A stretch of DNA of 64,000 nt from Pseudoxanthomonas sp. (GCF_035999195.1 NZ_DASYGY010000001.1:60951-124950); one strand, 5' to 3'. Shown: positions 1 to 9,001, counted from the first letter of the stretch. Numbers and translations are program-made. Notes: a model not told the origin generated them from the sequence alone.

Positions 1-324
1 CAGCTGGTCCTGGACGGTGGTGGCCAGATCCCACTGGGTCACGCCGCGGTCGCCGATGCCTGGCGCGGACGGCGCATCGCCCTGGGCATCCGTCCGGAAC
101 ACCTGCAGCCTGCCGGTATCGGCAAACCCGCGTTCGAGGCGCATGTCGACCTCATCGAGCCCGTCGGCAACGAGGTCTTCGTCAACCTGCGCTTCGTCGG
201 CCAGTCGCTGGTGGCGCGCATGCCCCCGCAGGCGCTGCCGGAACCGGGGCAGGGGCTGCGGATCACGGTCGAGAATGCGGTGCTGCACTGCTTCGACCCG
301 GACAGCGGCCTGCGGCTGGGCTGA
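1..324 (+). CDS. ABC transporter ATP-binding protein, C-terminal part (MalK/UgpC type), 5' truncated by window edge
   Basis: The frame is open from base 1 to a TGA at 322-324 and gives the last 107 residues of a larger protein. The segment RIALGIRPEHLQ is the hallmark of the TOBE-like regulatory domain at the C-terminus of MalK/UgpC-type importer ATPases. The nucleotide-binding domain with its Walker motifs lies outside the window, so the substrate (usually a sugar or sn-glycerol-3-phosphate in this family) cannot be assigned. The gene ends 17 bp before a strong bidirectional terminator and converges with the aminotransferase gene. Confidence 0.75.
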   Translation, partial: QLVLDGGGQIPLGHAAVADAWRGRRIALGIRPEHLQPAGIGKPAFEAHVDLIEPVGNEVFVNLRFVGQSLVARMPPQALPEPGQGLRITVENAVLHCFDPDSGLRLG

Positions 325-341
325 GGCGCACGCCGCCGCAA

Positions 342-373
342 CGAAAAAGGGAGGCCGTGGCCTCCCTTTTTCG
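342..373. terminator. bidirectional intrinsic terminator
   Basis: A perfect inverted repeat has 15-bp arms (342-356 and 359-373) and a 2-bp centre. The GC core is flanked by A5 on the left and T5 on the right, so it should stop transcription in both directions. It sits between two convergent genes. Confidence 0.85.
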
Positions 374-392
374 TTTCTCCTGGCGACGCAGG

Positions 393-1595
393 TCAGCCGC
401 GACTGACCGTGCGCACCGCCTCCGCCACATAGGCCAGGTTCTGCTGGTTCAGCGCGGCCACGCAGATGCGGCCCGTGCCGACGGCGTAGATGCCGAACTC
501 GTCGCGCAAACGGTCCACCTGCGCCTTGCTCAGGCCGGAGTACGAGAACATGCCCGCCTGCTGCTGGATGAAGGCGAACTCCGGCGCACCGAGCGCAGCC
601 AGCTTGTCCACCAGGCCGGCACGCAGCGCGTGGATGCGTTCGCGCATGCCTCCCAGCTCGCTTTCCCACAGTGCGCGCAGCTCGCGGCTGGCCAGCACGC
701 CGGCGACGAGGGCGGCGCCGTGCGTCGACGGACTGGAATAGATGGTGCGGATGATGCGCTTGACCTGCGACTGCACGGCCTTGGTCGCGCTCGCATCCGG
801 GCCGACCACCGACAGTGCGCCGACGCGTTCGCCGTACAGCGAGAACGACTTGGAATACGAGTTGGCGACGATGAAGCTGTCGATGCCGGCCCCGGCGACG
901 ATGCGCACGGCCGCGCCGTCCTCGGCGATGCCCTGGTCGAAGCCCTGGTAGGCCATGTCGATGAAGGGGAACAGGCCGCGGTCCTTCATCAGCGCGGCCA
1001 CCTGCGTCCATTGCTCGACGGTCAGGTCGGCGCCGGTGGGGTTGTGGCAGCAGGCGTGCAGCAGGACGACGGTACCCGGCTGCAGCTGGCCCAGGTCGGC
1101 CAGCATGCCGGTGAAGTCCAGGCCATGCGTGGCGGCGTCGAAGTAGGTGTAGTCGACGATGTCGAAGCCGGCCGCGCCGAACACCGCGCGATGGTTCTCC
1201 CAGCTCGGGTTGCTGATCGCGATGGTGGCGTGCGGCAGCAGCTTCTTCAGCAGGTCCGCGCCCACGCGCAGCGCGCCGCTGCCGCCGACGGTCTGGGTGG
1301 TGGCCACGCGGCCGGCGGCGACCAGCTCCGAATCCTTGCCGAACACCAGCTCGCGGGTGGCGGCGTCGTAGGCGGCCAGGCCGTCGATCGGCAGGTAGCC
1401 GCGCGGTTTGCCTTCGGCGGCCAGCGCCTGTTCCACCTGGCGGACGCAGTCGAGCAGGGGAATGCGCCCCTGTTCGTCGTAATAAATGCCGACGCCCAGG
1501 TTGACCTTCTGGGTGCGGGGATCGGCGTTGTACGCCTCGGTCAGCCCCAGGATGGGGTCGCCGGGCACCAGTTCGACGGATGCAAAAAGAGACAC
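393..1595 (-). CDS. tyrB: aromatic amino acid / aspartate aminotransferase, PLP-dependent
   Basis: This 400-residue class I aminotransferase transfers amino groups between aspartate or aromatic amino acids and 2-oxoglutarate in the cytosol. The N-terminus SLFASVELVPGDPILGL and the motif KVNLGVGIYYDEQG are typical of the AspC/TyrB subgroup. The PLP lysine is K249 in NSYSKSFSLYGERVG, and the substrate-carboxylate Arg lies in GRICVAAL near the C-terminus. The GTG at 1595 is chosen because homology begins at the next residue; the frame stays open upstream to 1739 but encodes proline-rich sequence unlike the family. No clear Shine-Dalgarno was seen. tyrB is preferred over aspC by resemblance only. 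Confidence 0.88.
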   Translation of the reverse strand: MSLFASVELVPGDPILGLTEAYNADPRTQKVNLGVGIYYDEQGRIPLLDCVRQVEQALAAEGKPRGYLPIDGLAAYDAATRELVFGKDSELVAAGRVATTQTVGGSGALRVGADLLKKLLPHATIAISNPSWENHRAVFGAAGFDIVDYTYFDAATHGLDFTGMLADLGQLQPGTVVLLHACCHNPTGADLTVEQWTQVAALMKDRGLFPFIDMAYQGFDQGIAEDGAAVRIVAGAGIDSFIVANSYSKSFSLYGERVGALSVVGPDASATKAVQSQVKRIIRTIYSSPSTHGAALVAGVLASRELRALWESELGGMRERIHALRAGLVDKLAALGAPEFAFIQQQAGMFSYSGLSKAQVDRLRDEFGIYAVGTGRICVAALNQQNLAYVAEAVRTVSRG

Positions 1596-1869
1596 GGAGT
1601 GGGGACCGTTGATGGGTGAGGGAGGGGGGTGAAGCCGCCGCGATGCTAACAGGCGCGCGGCGGGTCCGTACGCCCGTACCGCATCGGCGTACTGCGCCCG
1701 CAGGCCCGGGCATCGCGTGACAGGGGCGGCTATACTCATCCGTTGGCGTGCCGGATGGCAGGCCGGATTGCCCGATAATCAACCACTTGGCAGTCGAAGC
1801 TGATCCCATTTCACACTAGGGGCATTGCGTCGGACCGGTCCGGTCGCGGTGCCCGGAAGACACCGTCGC

Positions 1870-4800
1870 ATGCGCCTTTCCACCATCAAGCTGTCCGGCT
1901 TCAAGTCGTTCGTCGATCCCACCGTGCTGCACCTGCCGACCAACATGACCGGCGTGGTCGGCCCGAACGGCTGCGGCAAGTCGAACATCATCGACGCCGT
2001 GCGCTGGGTGATGGGCGAGAGCTCGGCCAGCCGCCTGCGCGGCGACTCGCTGACCGACGTGATCTTTTCGGGCTCGGCCGCGCGCAAGCCGGTGTCGCAG
2101 GCCTCGGTCGAGCTGATCTTCGACAACAGCGACCACACCATCAGCGGCGAATTCGCCGCGTTCAACGAGATCTCGGTCCGCCGCCTGGTCAGCCGCGACG
2201 GGCAGAGCAACTACTACCTCAACGGCACCAAGTGCCGCCGCCGCGACATCACCGACCTGTTCCTCGGTACCGGGCTGGGGCCGCGCAGCTACTCGATCAT
2301 CGAGCAGGGCATGATCAGCCAGATCATCGAGGCGCGGCCGGAAGACCTGCGCGTGTACCTGGAGGAGGCCGCCGGCATCTCCAAGTACAAGGAGCGCCGC
2401 AAGGAAACCGAAACCCGCATCCGCCACACCCGCGAGAACCTGGATCGCCTGAACGACCTGCGCGAGGAGATCGGCAAGCAGCTCGAGCACCTCAAGCGCC
2501 AGGCCAAGCAGGCGGAGCAGTACAAGGCCCTGCAGGAAGAGCGCCGGGTCAAGGATGCCGAGTGGAAGGCGCTGGAGTACCGCGGCCTGGATGGCAGGCT
2601 GCAGGGCCTGCGCGAGAAACTGGCGGAGGAAGAGACCAGGCTGCAGCAGCTGATCGCCGAACAGCGCGAAGCCGAACGCCTGCTGGAAACCGACCGCGTG
2701 CGCCGCGAGGAAGCCGCCGACGCGCTCAACAAGGCGCAGGGCGAGGTCTACCAGGTCGGCAGCACGCTGGCCCGCATCGAACAGCAGATCCAGCACCAGC
2801 GCGAGCTGGCCGACCGCCTGAAGCGCGCGCGCGACGAAGCCCACAACGCCCTGCAGGAACTCGGCCAGCACATCAGCGGGGACCAGACCCGCCTGAACGT
2901 GCTGCGCGAATCCGTCGCCGATGCCGAACCGCAGCTCGAACAGCTTCGCGAGGACGACGTGTTCCGCCAGGACGCGCTGCGCGAGGCCGAGGCCGCGCTG
3001 GCCGACTGGCAGCAGCGCTGGGAAACCCACAGCCGCGAATCGGCGGAAGCCTCGCGCGCCGGCGACGTCGAGCGCACCCGCGTGGACTACCTCGACCGGC
3101 AGTCGCTGGAAGCCGAGCGCCGCCGTGAAGCGCTGGCCAATGAACGCACCGGACTGGACCTGGACGCGCTGGCGTCCGCGTTCGAGCAGCTGCAGCTGCA
3201 GCACGATACCCAGAAGGAATCGCTGGAGACGCTGACCGAGCAGGTCGAGGCGCGCAAGCAGGCCGCCGCCGACGTGCAGGAACAGCAGCGCGCCACCCAG
3301 ACCGAACTGTCCGACGTGCGCAAGCGCGCGCAGGAAGCCCGCGGCCGCCTGTCCTCGCTGGAAACCCTGCAGCACGCCGCGCTGGGCCAGGAGCAGGGCG
3401 CCGCGATGAGCTGGCTGAAGGCGCGCGGCCTGGACAATGCCTCGCGCGTCGGCGAGAAGCTGACCGTCGAGCCGGGCTGGGAGAATGCCGTCGAAGGCGC
3501 GCTCGGCCAGCTGATCGAAGGCGTGCTGGTCGATGCCCCCGAAGCGCTCGTCGATGCCCTCGGCGAACTCGGCGAGGGCCGCATCGCGCTGGTGTCGGAT
3601 GACCGGGGCGACGTCGCGTTCGCGCCGACCTCGCTGGCGGCGAAGGTGCAGGGTCCGGCGGCGATCCGCCGCCTGCTGGCCCGCCTGCACACCGCGGAAG
3701 ACCTCAACGAAGCCCGCTGCCTGCAGTCGCAGCTGGGCGAGGGCGACTCCGTCATCACCCGCAACGGCGAGCGCCTCGGCGCCGGCTGGGTGCGCGTGCT
3801 GCGCTCCGGCGCGGCCAAGCAGGGCGCGCTGCTGCGCGAGCGAGAGATCCAGGCGCTGCGCGGCGAGATCGAAACCCTGCAGGCGCGCGAAGCCGAACTG
3901 GAAGAACGCCTGGCCAGCCTGCGCGACCAGCTGCTCGCCGCCGAGCAGCAGCGCGAGGACGCCCAGCGCACGCTGTACATGGCACACCGCGGCGTGTCCG
4001 AACTGGCCGGCCAGCTGCAGAGCCAGCAGGGCAAGGTGGAGGCCACGCGCACCCGCCTGGAACGCATCGACGGCGAGATCGCGCAACTGGTCGAAACGCT
4101 CGACGCCAGCCGCGAGCAGGCCCGCGAAGCCCGCGCGAAGCTGGAAGACGCGATCGCCCGCATGGGCGACCTGGAGTCCGCCCGGCAGGCGCTGGAAAGC
4201 GAGCGCCGCCAGCTCGTCGACGCCCGCGACCAGGCCCGCGAGGCCGCCCGTGCCTCGCGCGACAGCGCCCACGCACTGGCGCTGACGCTGGAATCGCAGC
4301 GCACCCAGATCGCCTCGCTGAGCCAGGCGCTCGAACGCATGGGCGGCCAGCGCGGCCAGCTCGATTCGCGCCTGGAGGAACTCACCCTGCAGCTGAGCGA
4401 AGGCGATTCGCCGGTGCAGGAACTGGAAGCCCAGCGCCAGGCCGCGCTGGAGCACCGCGTCACCGCTGACCGCCAGCTGGCCGAGGCGCGTTCGCTGCTG
4501 GAAGGCATCGACAACGAACTGCGCCAGTACGAACAGACCCGCCAGCAGCGCGACGAGCAGGCCGTGGCCCAGCGCGAGCGCATCTCGCAGCGCAAGCTCG
4601 ACCAGCAGGCGCTCGCGCTGAAGGCCGAGCAGCTGTCCGAGGCCGTCGTCGCCGGCGGTTTCGTGCTGGAGGACGTGATCAACACGCTGCCCGAGGTCGC
4701 CGACATCCGCGAGTGGGAGCAGAGCGTCACCCAGATCGACGGCCGCATGCGCCGGCTGGAGCCGGTCAACCTGGCCGCGATCCACGAATACGGCGAGGCC

Positions 4801-5373
4801 AGCCAGCGCTCGGAATACCTGGACGCGCAGCACGTCGACCTCACCACCGCGCTCGAAACCCTGGAAGAGGCCATCCGCAAGATCGACCGCGAGACCCGAG
4901 GCCGCTTCAAGGACACCTTCGACCGCGTCAACGCCGGCGTGCAGCAGCTGTATCCACGCCTGTTCGGCGGCGGCCACGCCTACCTGGAACTGACCGGCGA
5001 GGACCTGCTCGACACCGGCGTGGCCATCATGGCGCGCCCCCCGGGCAAGCGCGTGTCCAACATCTCGCTGCTGTCCGGCGGCGAGAAGGCGATGACCGCG
5101 GTGGCGCTGGTGTTCGCCATCTTCCAGCTCAATCCCGCGCCGTTCTGCCTGCTGGACGAAGTCGATGCGCCGCTCGACGAGGCCAACGTCGGCCGCTTCA
5201 CCGCCATGGTGAAGGAGATGAGCGAGAAGGTGCAGTTCCTGTTCGTGTCGCACAACAAGGCCACGATGGAAGCCGCACACCAGCTCAGTGGCGTTACCAT
5301 GCGCGAGCCCGGTGTCAGCCGGCTGGTGTCGGTGGACCTGGAAGAAGCCGCCCGCCTGGCCGGCGCCGCCTGA
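1870..5373 (+). CDS. smc: chromosome partition protein SMC
   Basis: This is a 1167-residue structural-maintenance-of-chromosomes ATPase that with ScpA/ScpB organises and segregates the nucleoid. Walker A is G31-PNGCGKS-38. The ABC signature LLSGGEKAM starts at residue 1067-1068, and Walker B ends in D1096-E1097 (CLLDEVDAPLDEAN). Between them lie two long Glu/Arg/Gln-rich coiled coils interrupted by a globular hinge around residues 500-640 (AVEGALGQLIEGVLVD). The ATG at 1870 starts the conserved MRLSTIKLSGFKSF; an in-frame ATG 45 bp upstream adds unrelated sequence. The gene is followed 34 bp later by zipA. The complementary strand is also open over 3.7 kb, a codon-composition artefact. Confidence 0.97.
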   Translation: MRLSTIKLSGFKSFVDPTVLHLPTNMTGVVGPNGCGKSNIIDAVRWVMGESSASRLRGDSLTDVIFSGSAARKPVSQASVELIFDNSDHTISGEFAAFNEISVRRLVSRDGQSNYYLNGTKCRRRDITDLFLGTGLGPRSYSIIEQGMISQIIEARPEDLRVYLEEAAGISKYKERRKETETRIRHTRENLDRLNDLREEIGKQLEHLKRQAKQAEQYKALQEERRVKDAEWKALEYRGLDGRLQGLREKLAEEETRLQQLIAEQREAERLLETDRVRREEAADALNKAQGEVYQVGSTLARIEQQIQHQRELADRLKRARDEAHNALQELGQHISGDQTRLNVLRESVADAEPQLEQLREDDVFRQDALREAEAALADWQQRWETHSRESAEASRAGDVERTRVDYLDRQSLEAERRREALANERTGLDLDALASAFEQLQLQHDTQKESLETLTEQVEARKQAAADVQEQQRATQTELSDVRKRAQEARGRLSSLETLQHAALGQEQGAAMSWLKARGLDNASRVGEKLTVEPGWENAVEGALGQLIEGVLVDAPEALVDALGELGEGRIALVSDDRGDVAFAPTSLAAKVQGPAAIRRLLARLHTAEDLNEARCLQSQLGEGDSVITRNGERLGAGWVRVLRSGAAKQGALLREREIQALRGEIETLQAREAELEERLASLRDQLLAAEQQREDAQRTLYMAHRGVSELAGQLQSQQGKVEATRTRLERIDGEIAQLVETLDASREQAREARAKLEDAIARMGDLESARQALESERRQLVDARDQAREAARASRDSAHALALTLESQRTQIASLSQALERMGGQRGQLDSRLEELTLQLSEGDSPVQELEAQRQAALEHRVTADRQLAEARSLLEGIDNELRQYEQTRQQRDEQAVAQRERISQRKLDQQALALKAEQLSEAVVAGGFVLEDVINTLPEVADIREWEQSVTQIDGRMRRLEPVNLAAIHEYGEASQRSEYLDAQHVDLTTALETLEEAIRKIDRETRGRFKDTFDRVNAGVQQLYPRLFGGGHAYLELTGEDLLDTGVAIMARPPGKRVSNISLLSGGEKAMTAVALVFAIFQLNPAPFCLLDEVDAPLDEANVGRFTAMVKEMSEKVQFLFVSHNKATMEAAHQLSGVTMREPGVSRLVSVDLEEAARLAGAA

Positions 5374-5407
5374 CCCTGATCGATCCCAACCTGCCGGAGA
5401 AATCCCT

Positions 5408-6142
5408 GTGTCCGACATGGCCATGCTTCGTATCGGAATCCTCGTCGCCGGCGTCCTGTTGCTGGTGGCGATCTTCCTGTTCGGACGTCCCAAGAAGCCC
5501 AGCCAGGGCCGCCGCATCGAAACCACCGAACGCGACACCGCGCGCGTCGAGCCCAGCCTGTCCGGCGACGACACCAGCGAGCAGGTGCAGGACTACAGCG
5601 AAGAGCGCATCAGCCAGCCCGAACTGGGCCTGGCGGGCGGCACGCCGGTCGCCGGCGTGGAGAGCGACCTGGGCAAGCGTCCCAGCCAGGATTTCGACAA
5701 GATCGTCTCGCTCTACGTGGCGGCCAAGGCCGGCCAGGTGCTGCGCGGCGAGGACATCGTGGTGGCCGCCGAAAAGACCGGCCTGACCTTCGGTCACATG
5801 AATGTCTTCCACAGACTGGTGGAAGGGCACCCGGAACGCGGCCCGGTCTTCAGCATGGCCAACATCATGCAGCCGGGCAGTTTCGACATGGCCACCATCC
5901 GCACGCTGGAAACCCCGGCCATCGCCTTCTTCCTCACGCTGCCCGCGCCGATGACCGCACTGGAAGCCTGGGAGAAGCTGCTGCCCAACGTCGAGCGCAT
6001 GGCCGAACTGCTGGGCGGCGTGGTCCTCGACGACAGCCGCAACACCCTCGGCCGCCAGCGCATCCAGCACATCCGCGAGGAACTGCGCGCGTACGACCGG
6101 CAGCATGAGGCGCCGCCGTTGACGAAGGCGCCGCGGTGGTGA
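5408..6142 (+). CDS. zipA: cell division protein ZipA
   Basis: This 244-residue inner-membrane protein tethers FtsZ to the membrane at the division septum. It has a single N-terminal membrane helix (about residues 6-23, ILVAGVLLLVAIFLF) followed directly by a basic patch, a Pro/Ser/acidic linker to about residue 95, and the FtsZ-binding globular domain (FDKIVSLYVAAKAG to the end). The GTG at 5408 is chosen because GGAG sits 8 bp upstream; ATG codons at 5417 and 5423 are alternatives. smc-zipA-ligA is a conserved cluster in pseudomonads and xanthomonads. Here ligA is displaced by 3.2 kb of inserted small genes. Confidence 0.93.
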   Translation: MSDMAMLRIGILVAGVLLLVAIFLFGRPKKPSQGRRIETTERDTARVEPSLSGDDTSEQVQDYSEERISQPELGLAGGTPVAGVESDLGKRPSQDFDKIVSLYVAAKAGQVLRGEDIVVAAEKTGLTFGHMNVFHRLVEGHPERGPVFSMANIMQPGSFDMATIRTLETPAIAFFLTLPAPMTALEAWEKLLPNVERMAELLGGVVLDDSRNTLGRQRIQHIREELRAYDRQHEAPPLTKAPRW

Positions 6143-6178
6143 AGTTGCGGTTGGACTAGCTCAACTCTTCGTTGGCCC

Positions 6179-6921
6179 ATGACAACCATAACGCCCAGCG
6201 TCAAAAGCGGAAAATGTTGGGCGGCGGGTTTTGACGCATGTGAAGGAGGAGCATCCAGGGAGCATTTGGTATCCAAGGCGCTGTTGCCTGAAACCACTGT
6301 CACGGTGATGGGTTTTGATTGGTGTCCGACCTGGAGGAAGGTGGGGGTCAATTCGCTTACGAGCAAGATTCTGTGCCGGCGTCACAACAGTCTCCTTTCT
6401 GGCGTAGATGAAGTCGGTCTGTTGGTAAGTCGTTCGCTCCGAGATCCGGTCGATTCTAGATATGTTCTCGGATTCGACTTTGAGCGTTGGCTTCTAAAAA
6501 CCCTCATAAATATTTCAGTTGGGGGGGCGACGCAAAAATTGGGGTGGGCATGACAGGCGGTGCGTGTGGGGCTGCGCCTCCTTACTTGGTTGATGTTGCG
6601 TTCGGGAGCTTAAATTTGACCCATCGTATGGGTCTGTATTTTCTTCGATGCATTGAACCCTATGAGGCGAATCCTGGGGAGATTATGTGCAGCCCGTTTG
6701 TGCGGGATGCGGAAATAGGCGGTGCACTATTTTTGATTGCAAGGATGTACTTCTTCCTGTCTTTGAATCCCGGGCACGCTCCCAGCAGGATTGGTGAAAT
6801 GGCCCGCGGTTCTTGGCCGGAGCATCTCGCAACTGCGGAGCTTGTTTACCGACCTGAGAATCTACGAGTTCGGATGCGGGACGGGCGGGATGGTGTGATC
6901 AACTTTGACTGGGGCGTGTAG
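6179..6921 (+). pseudogene. HNH-nuclease-like protein, interrupted by a frameshift
   Basis: Two overlapping frames encode one apparent protein. The first (from the ATG at 6179) gives KCWAAGFDACEGGASREH and, about 40 residues later, ILCRRHNSLLS, resembling HNH-type families with Cys/His ligands and an SREH signature. It stops at 6553 after FERWLLKTLINISVGG. The second frame continues with PPYLVDVAFGSLNLTHRMGLY and ends at 6921. Adding one G to the run of seven G at 6521-6527 restores a single protein of about 247 residues. Base composition is clearly lower in GC than the flanks, suggesting acquisition. Either the gene is inactivated or this is a homopolymer sequencing error. The specific function is unknown. 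Confidence 0.6.
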
Positions 6922-7068
6922 GATTTGTTGAGCGAAGCGGTACCCATCGTCATGTGCGTCGATAGATCTTGATGGGTAGACCGGCTGCGCCATTGAAAGC
7001 CGCCTTCGGCTCTACCTATTCTACGATTGCTGTTCACCGTTTTATTGCGTGTCTCTGGAGGCATGACG

Positions 7069-7416
7069 ATGTCCAGCCACCGCATCTTCACCACCTCCTT
7101 CGCCAGCGTGTATCCGCTGTACGTGCAGAAGGCCGAGCGCAAGGGCCGGACGAAGGCCGAGGTCGATGAGGTCATCCGCTGGCTGACCGGGTATGACCAA
7201 GCGGGACTCGAGCGGCAGATCGGGGCGAAGAAGGATTTCGAGACCTTCTTCGCCGAAGCCCCGCAGCTCCATCCGCGCGCGTCGCTCATCAAGGGTGTGG
7301 TCTGCGGCGTGCGCGTGGAGGATGTTGAAGACCCGCTGATGCAGAAGATCCGCTACCTCGACAAGCTGGTGGACGAACTGGCGAAGGGGAAAGCGATGGA
7401 GAAGATCCTGCGGTGA
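7069..7416 (+). CDS. DUF2200 family protein
   Basis: This 115-residue cytosolic protein begins SSHRIFTTSFASVYPLYVQKAERKGRTKAEVDEVI and contains IRWLTGY and ASLIKGVVCGVRVE, which I recognise as DUF2200. The family has no established biochemical role. The ATG at 7069 is chosen over one at 7063 because GGAGG (7057-7061) is then at normal spacing. It belongs to the small-gene insert between zipA and ligA and is followed by a REP-like palindrome pair. Confidence 0.75.
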   Translation: MSSHRIFTTSFASVYPLYVQKAERKGRTKAEVDEVIRWLTGYDQAGLERQIGAKKDFETFFAEAPQLHPRASLIKGVVCGVRVEDVEDPLMQKIRYLDKLVDELAKGKAMEKILR

Positions 7417-7420
7417 GCCG

Positions 7421-7486
7421 GGCGGCGGGCCTAGGCCCGCCCTACGCAGGTCGCGATGTACGTAGGGTGGGCCTTGGCCCACCGCC
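7421..7486. repeat. REP-like inverted pair, GGGTGGGCC family
   Basis: Two short palindromes face each other: 7424-7441 (perfect 18 bp, centre CCTAGG) followed by CCTACG, and CGTAGG followed by 7466-7483 (8-bp arms, TT centre). Together they form a REP doublet. It lies between the DUF2200 and phosphatase genes. Confidence 0.6.
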
Positions 7487-7509
7487 TCGCGATCCCGCAC
7501 ACTCCCGCC

Positions 7510-7842
7510 ATGCCCCGCAACGTCCTCTTCGTCTGCACCCAGAACCGCCTGCGCAGCCCGACGGCGGAGCACGTATTCGCCGGCTGGCCCGGCGTGGAGA
7601 CGGCATCTGCCGGGCTGGGCAACGATGCGGAGGTACCGGTCTCGCCCGAACTGCTTGCGTGGGCCGACGTGGTGTTCGTGATGGAGAAGGTGCACCGCAA
7701 CCGACTCTCCGCGAAGTTCAAGCGCCATCTCAATGGCAAACGCGTGATCTGCCTTGATATTCCCGACGACTACGACTACATGGCCCCCGCGCTGGTGCGT
7801 CTGCTCGAACAGAAGGTGACGCGCTTCCTTCCCGCTGCCTGA
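7510..7842 (+). CDS. small low-molecular-weight protein tyrosine phosphatase-like protein
   Basis: The 110-residue protein starts MPRNVLFVCTQNRLRSPTAE. This carries the LMW-PTP P-loop C-x5-R-S (C9, R15, S16), which would form the phosphocysteine intermediate. It is shorter than typical LMW-PTPs (about 150 residues), and its C-terminal IPDDYDYMAPALVRLLE matches a compact subfamily often annotated as phosphotyrosine phosphatase. The classical DPY/DPW acid motif is not obvious; IPDDYDYM may replace it. Its substrate is unknown. The ATG at 7510 immediately precedes the conserved start. Confidence 0.7.
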   Translation: MPRNVLFVCTQNRLRSPTAEHVFAGWPGVETASAGLGNDAEVPVSPELLAWADVVFVMEKVHRNRLSAKFKRHLNGKRVICLDIPDDYDYMAPALVRLLEQKVTRFLPAA

Positions 7843-7882
7843 TCTGCGGTTACGCTGGCGCACCCTTGCACCAGAGCCCGCC

Positions 7883-8173
7883 ATGACCTCGACCATGGAA
7901 ACGGAAGCCGCCGTGCTCCATCGCGCCGTCAGCGAAGTGTTGCACTACGTATGGGATCCCATCGGCGTCGCCGGGAAACCCGAAGCGCGCGACGAGTACG
8001 ACGGCTACGTGGATGGCGTCTGCACGCTGCTGTGGCGAGGCGCGGATGCGGAGACGCTGGTCGCCCATCTTGTCGGCATCGCCGACGTCTCGATGGGGCT
8101 GCCGGGTACGCAGGAGCGGGCCGCCCGCGCGGCCGACATCCTGCTGGTCTGGCGCGATGTCGTCACGCGATAG
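7883..8173 (+). CDS. hypothetical protein, WDPIGVAG/ARDEYD motif family
   Basis: This 96-residue acidic soluble protein has a recognisable core, VWDPIGVAGKPEARDEYDGYVDGV, then LVAHLVGIADVSMGL. Proteins with this WDPIGV...DEYD pattern occur widely as single small proteins, possibly related to DUF1871, but I cannot assign a function. It has no signal peptide or membrane segment. It lies 40 bp after the phosphatase gene and 40 bp before the GFA gene, so co-transcription is possible. Confidence 0.6.
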   Translation: MTSTMETEAAVLHRAVSEVLHYVWDPIGVAGKPEARDEYDGYVDGVCTLLWRGADAETLVAHLVGIADVSMGLPGTQERAARAADILLVWRDVVTR

Positions 8174-8213
8174 CATGTCGACGTTCCGTTCGACTCCTCC
8201 TGATGGAAGACGC

Positions 8214-8573
8214 ATGAGCCGCCCCTCGCAGACCTACACCGGCAGCTGCCACTGCGGCGCCATCCGCTTCGAGATCGACACCGACTTCCCCGAGCTGACC
8301 CAGTGCGACTGCTCGATCTGCCGCAAGAAGAACGCACTGATGGTGAAGGTGCACGAAAGTGCCTTTCGCCTGCTGTCGGGGGCCGACGCGCTGGCGGACT
8401 ACCGGTTCCACACGCACACCGCGCACCACCATTTCTGCATGATCTGCGGCATCTATCCGTTCCACCGTAAGCGCGTCACCCCGGACTACTACGGCGTCAA
8501 TGTGTACTGCCTGGATGGCTTCGACCCGGCCGGCATTCTGGTGCGGATGACGGTCGGGGCGGGGATGCCGTAG
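8214..8573 (+). CDS. GFA family zinc-binding protein
   Basis: This 119-residue protein has the cysteine pattern of the GFA (glutathione-dependent formaldehyde-activating enzyme/centromere protein V) fold: GSCHCGAIRFE, CDCSICRKKNAL and HFCMICGIYPFH. These provide structural and catalytic zinc sites. Family members are annotated as glutathione-dependent formaldehyde-activating enzymes, but most are uncharacterised, so the reaction should not be assumed. GGAAG lies 4-8 bp before the ATG at 8214. It is part of the accessory cluster between zipA and ligA. Confidence 0.85.
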   Translation: MSRPSQTYTGSCHCGAIRFEIDTDFPELTQCDCSICRKKNALMVKVHESAFRLLSGADALADYRFHTHTAHHHFCMICGIYPFHRKRVTPDYYGVNVYCLDGFDPAGILVRMTVGAGMP

Positions 8574-8703
8574 GCGGGAGGGAACGGCCGGGACTGGCCA
8601 TCTACCGGCATGCGAGCGCGTGTCATCGGCACGGCAATGTCCGCAGCCGACATCACCGGCGCCGTTCTGACGCTTGCTTGCAATCACTGGGCGGGTGACG
8701 TAG

Positions 8704-8721
8704 GTTTTACGTGGGTAAAAC
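8704..8721. promoter_or_regulatory. inverted repeat upstream of mazEF, candidate operator
   Basis: The perfect inverted repeat GTTTTAC-GTGG-GTAAAAC ends 14 bp before the antitoxin ATG. It is AT-rich in a GC-rich background and is placed where MazE/AbrB-type antitoxins autoregulate. Confidence 0.5.
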
Positions 8722-8735
8722 TTCAGCGCGCTTCC

Positions 8736-8987
8736 ATGTCCTGTACCGCGATCCTTCGCCAGTCCGGCGGTTCCATCATCCTCTCCATTCCGAAGGCCAT
8801 CGCCAGCACCTTGGCTGTCGAGGCAGGTTCGGTCGTGGAGTTGATGGTGGAGGGCCGTACGCTGACGGTTTCGCCGGCACGCAGGTCGCTGGCGGATCGC
8901 CTGGCTGCCAGTCCCGCCACCCCCGCCGCGTGGACCAGGGACGACGCGTGGCTCGAGGATGAGCCGGTCGGGCGCGAACTGCTCTAG
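8736..8987 (+). CDS. MazE/AbrB-type antitoxin
   Basis: This 83-residue protein has an N-terminal swapped-hairpin AbrB domain (ILRQSGGSIILSIPKAIASTLAVEAGSVVELMVEG, about residues 5-40). It should bind DNA as a dimer. The variable, acidic C-terminal tail (WTRDDAWLEDEPVG) is the kind of segment that wraps and neutralises a MazF toxin. It is followed after 14 bp by the MazF-like gene. The ATG at 8736 is used because family homology starts there and the inverted repeat 8704-8721 lies just upstream; a longer frame opens at 8610. Confidence 0.85.
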   Translation: MSCTAILRQSGGSIILSIPKAIASTLAVEAGSVVELMVEGRTLTVSPARRSLADRLAASPATPAAWTRDDAWLEDEPVGRELL

Positions 8988-9001
8988 GAGGAGCGGACAC
9001 T

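Noticed and set aside
1710..1800. possible sigma-70 promoter for smc (TATACT, GATAAT hexamers)
   Set aside because: No -35 box at acceptable spacing could be paired with either hexamer.
1816..5574. 1252-codon open frame on the minus strand opposite smc
   Set aside because: It mirrors smc codon by codon, has a Gln/Ala/Gly/Leu-rich low-complexity product and no family features; smc has complete ATPase motifs.
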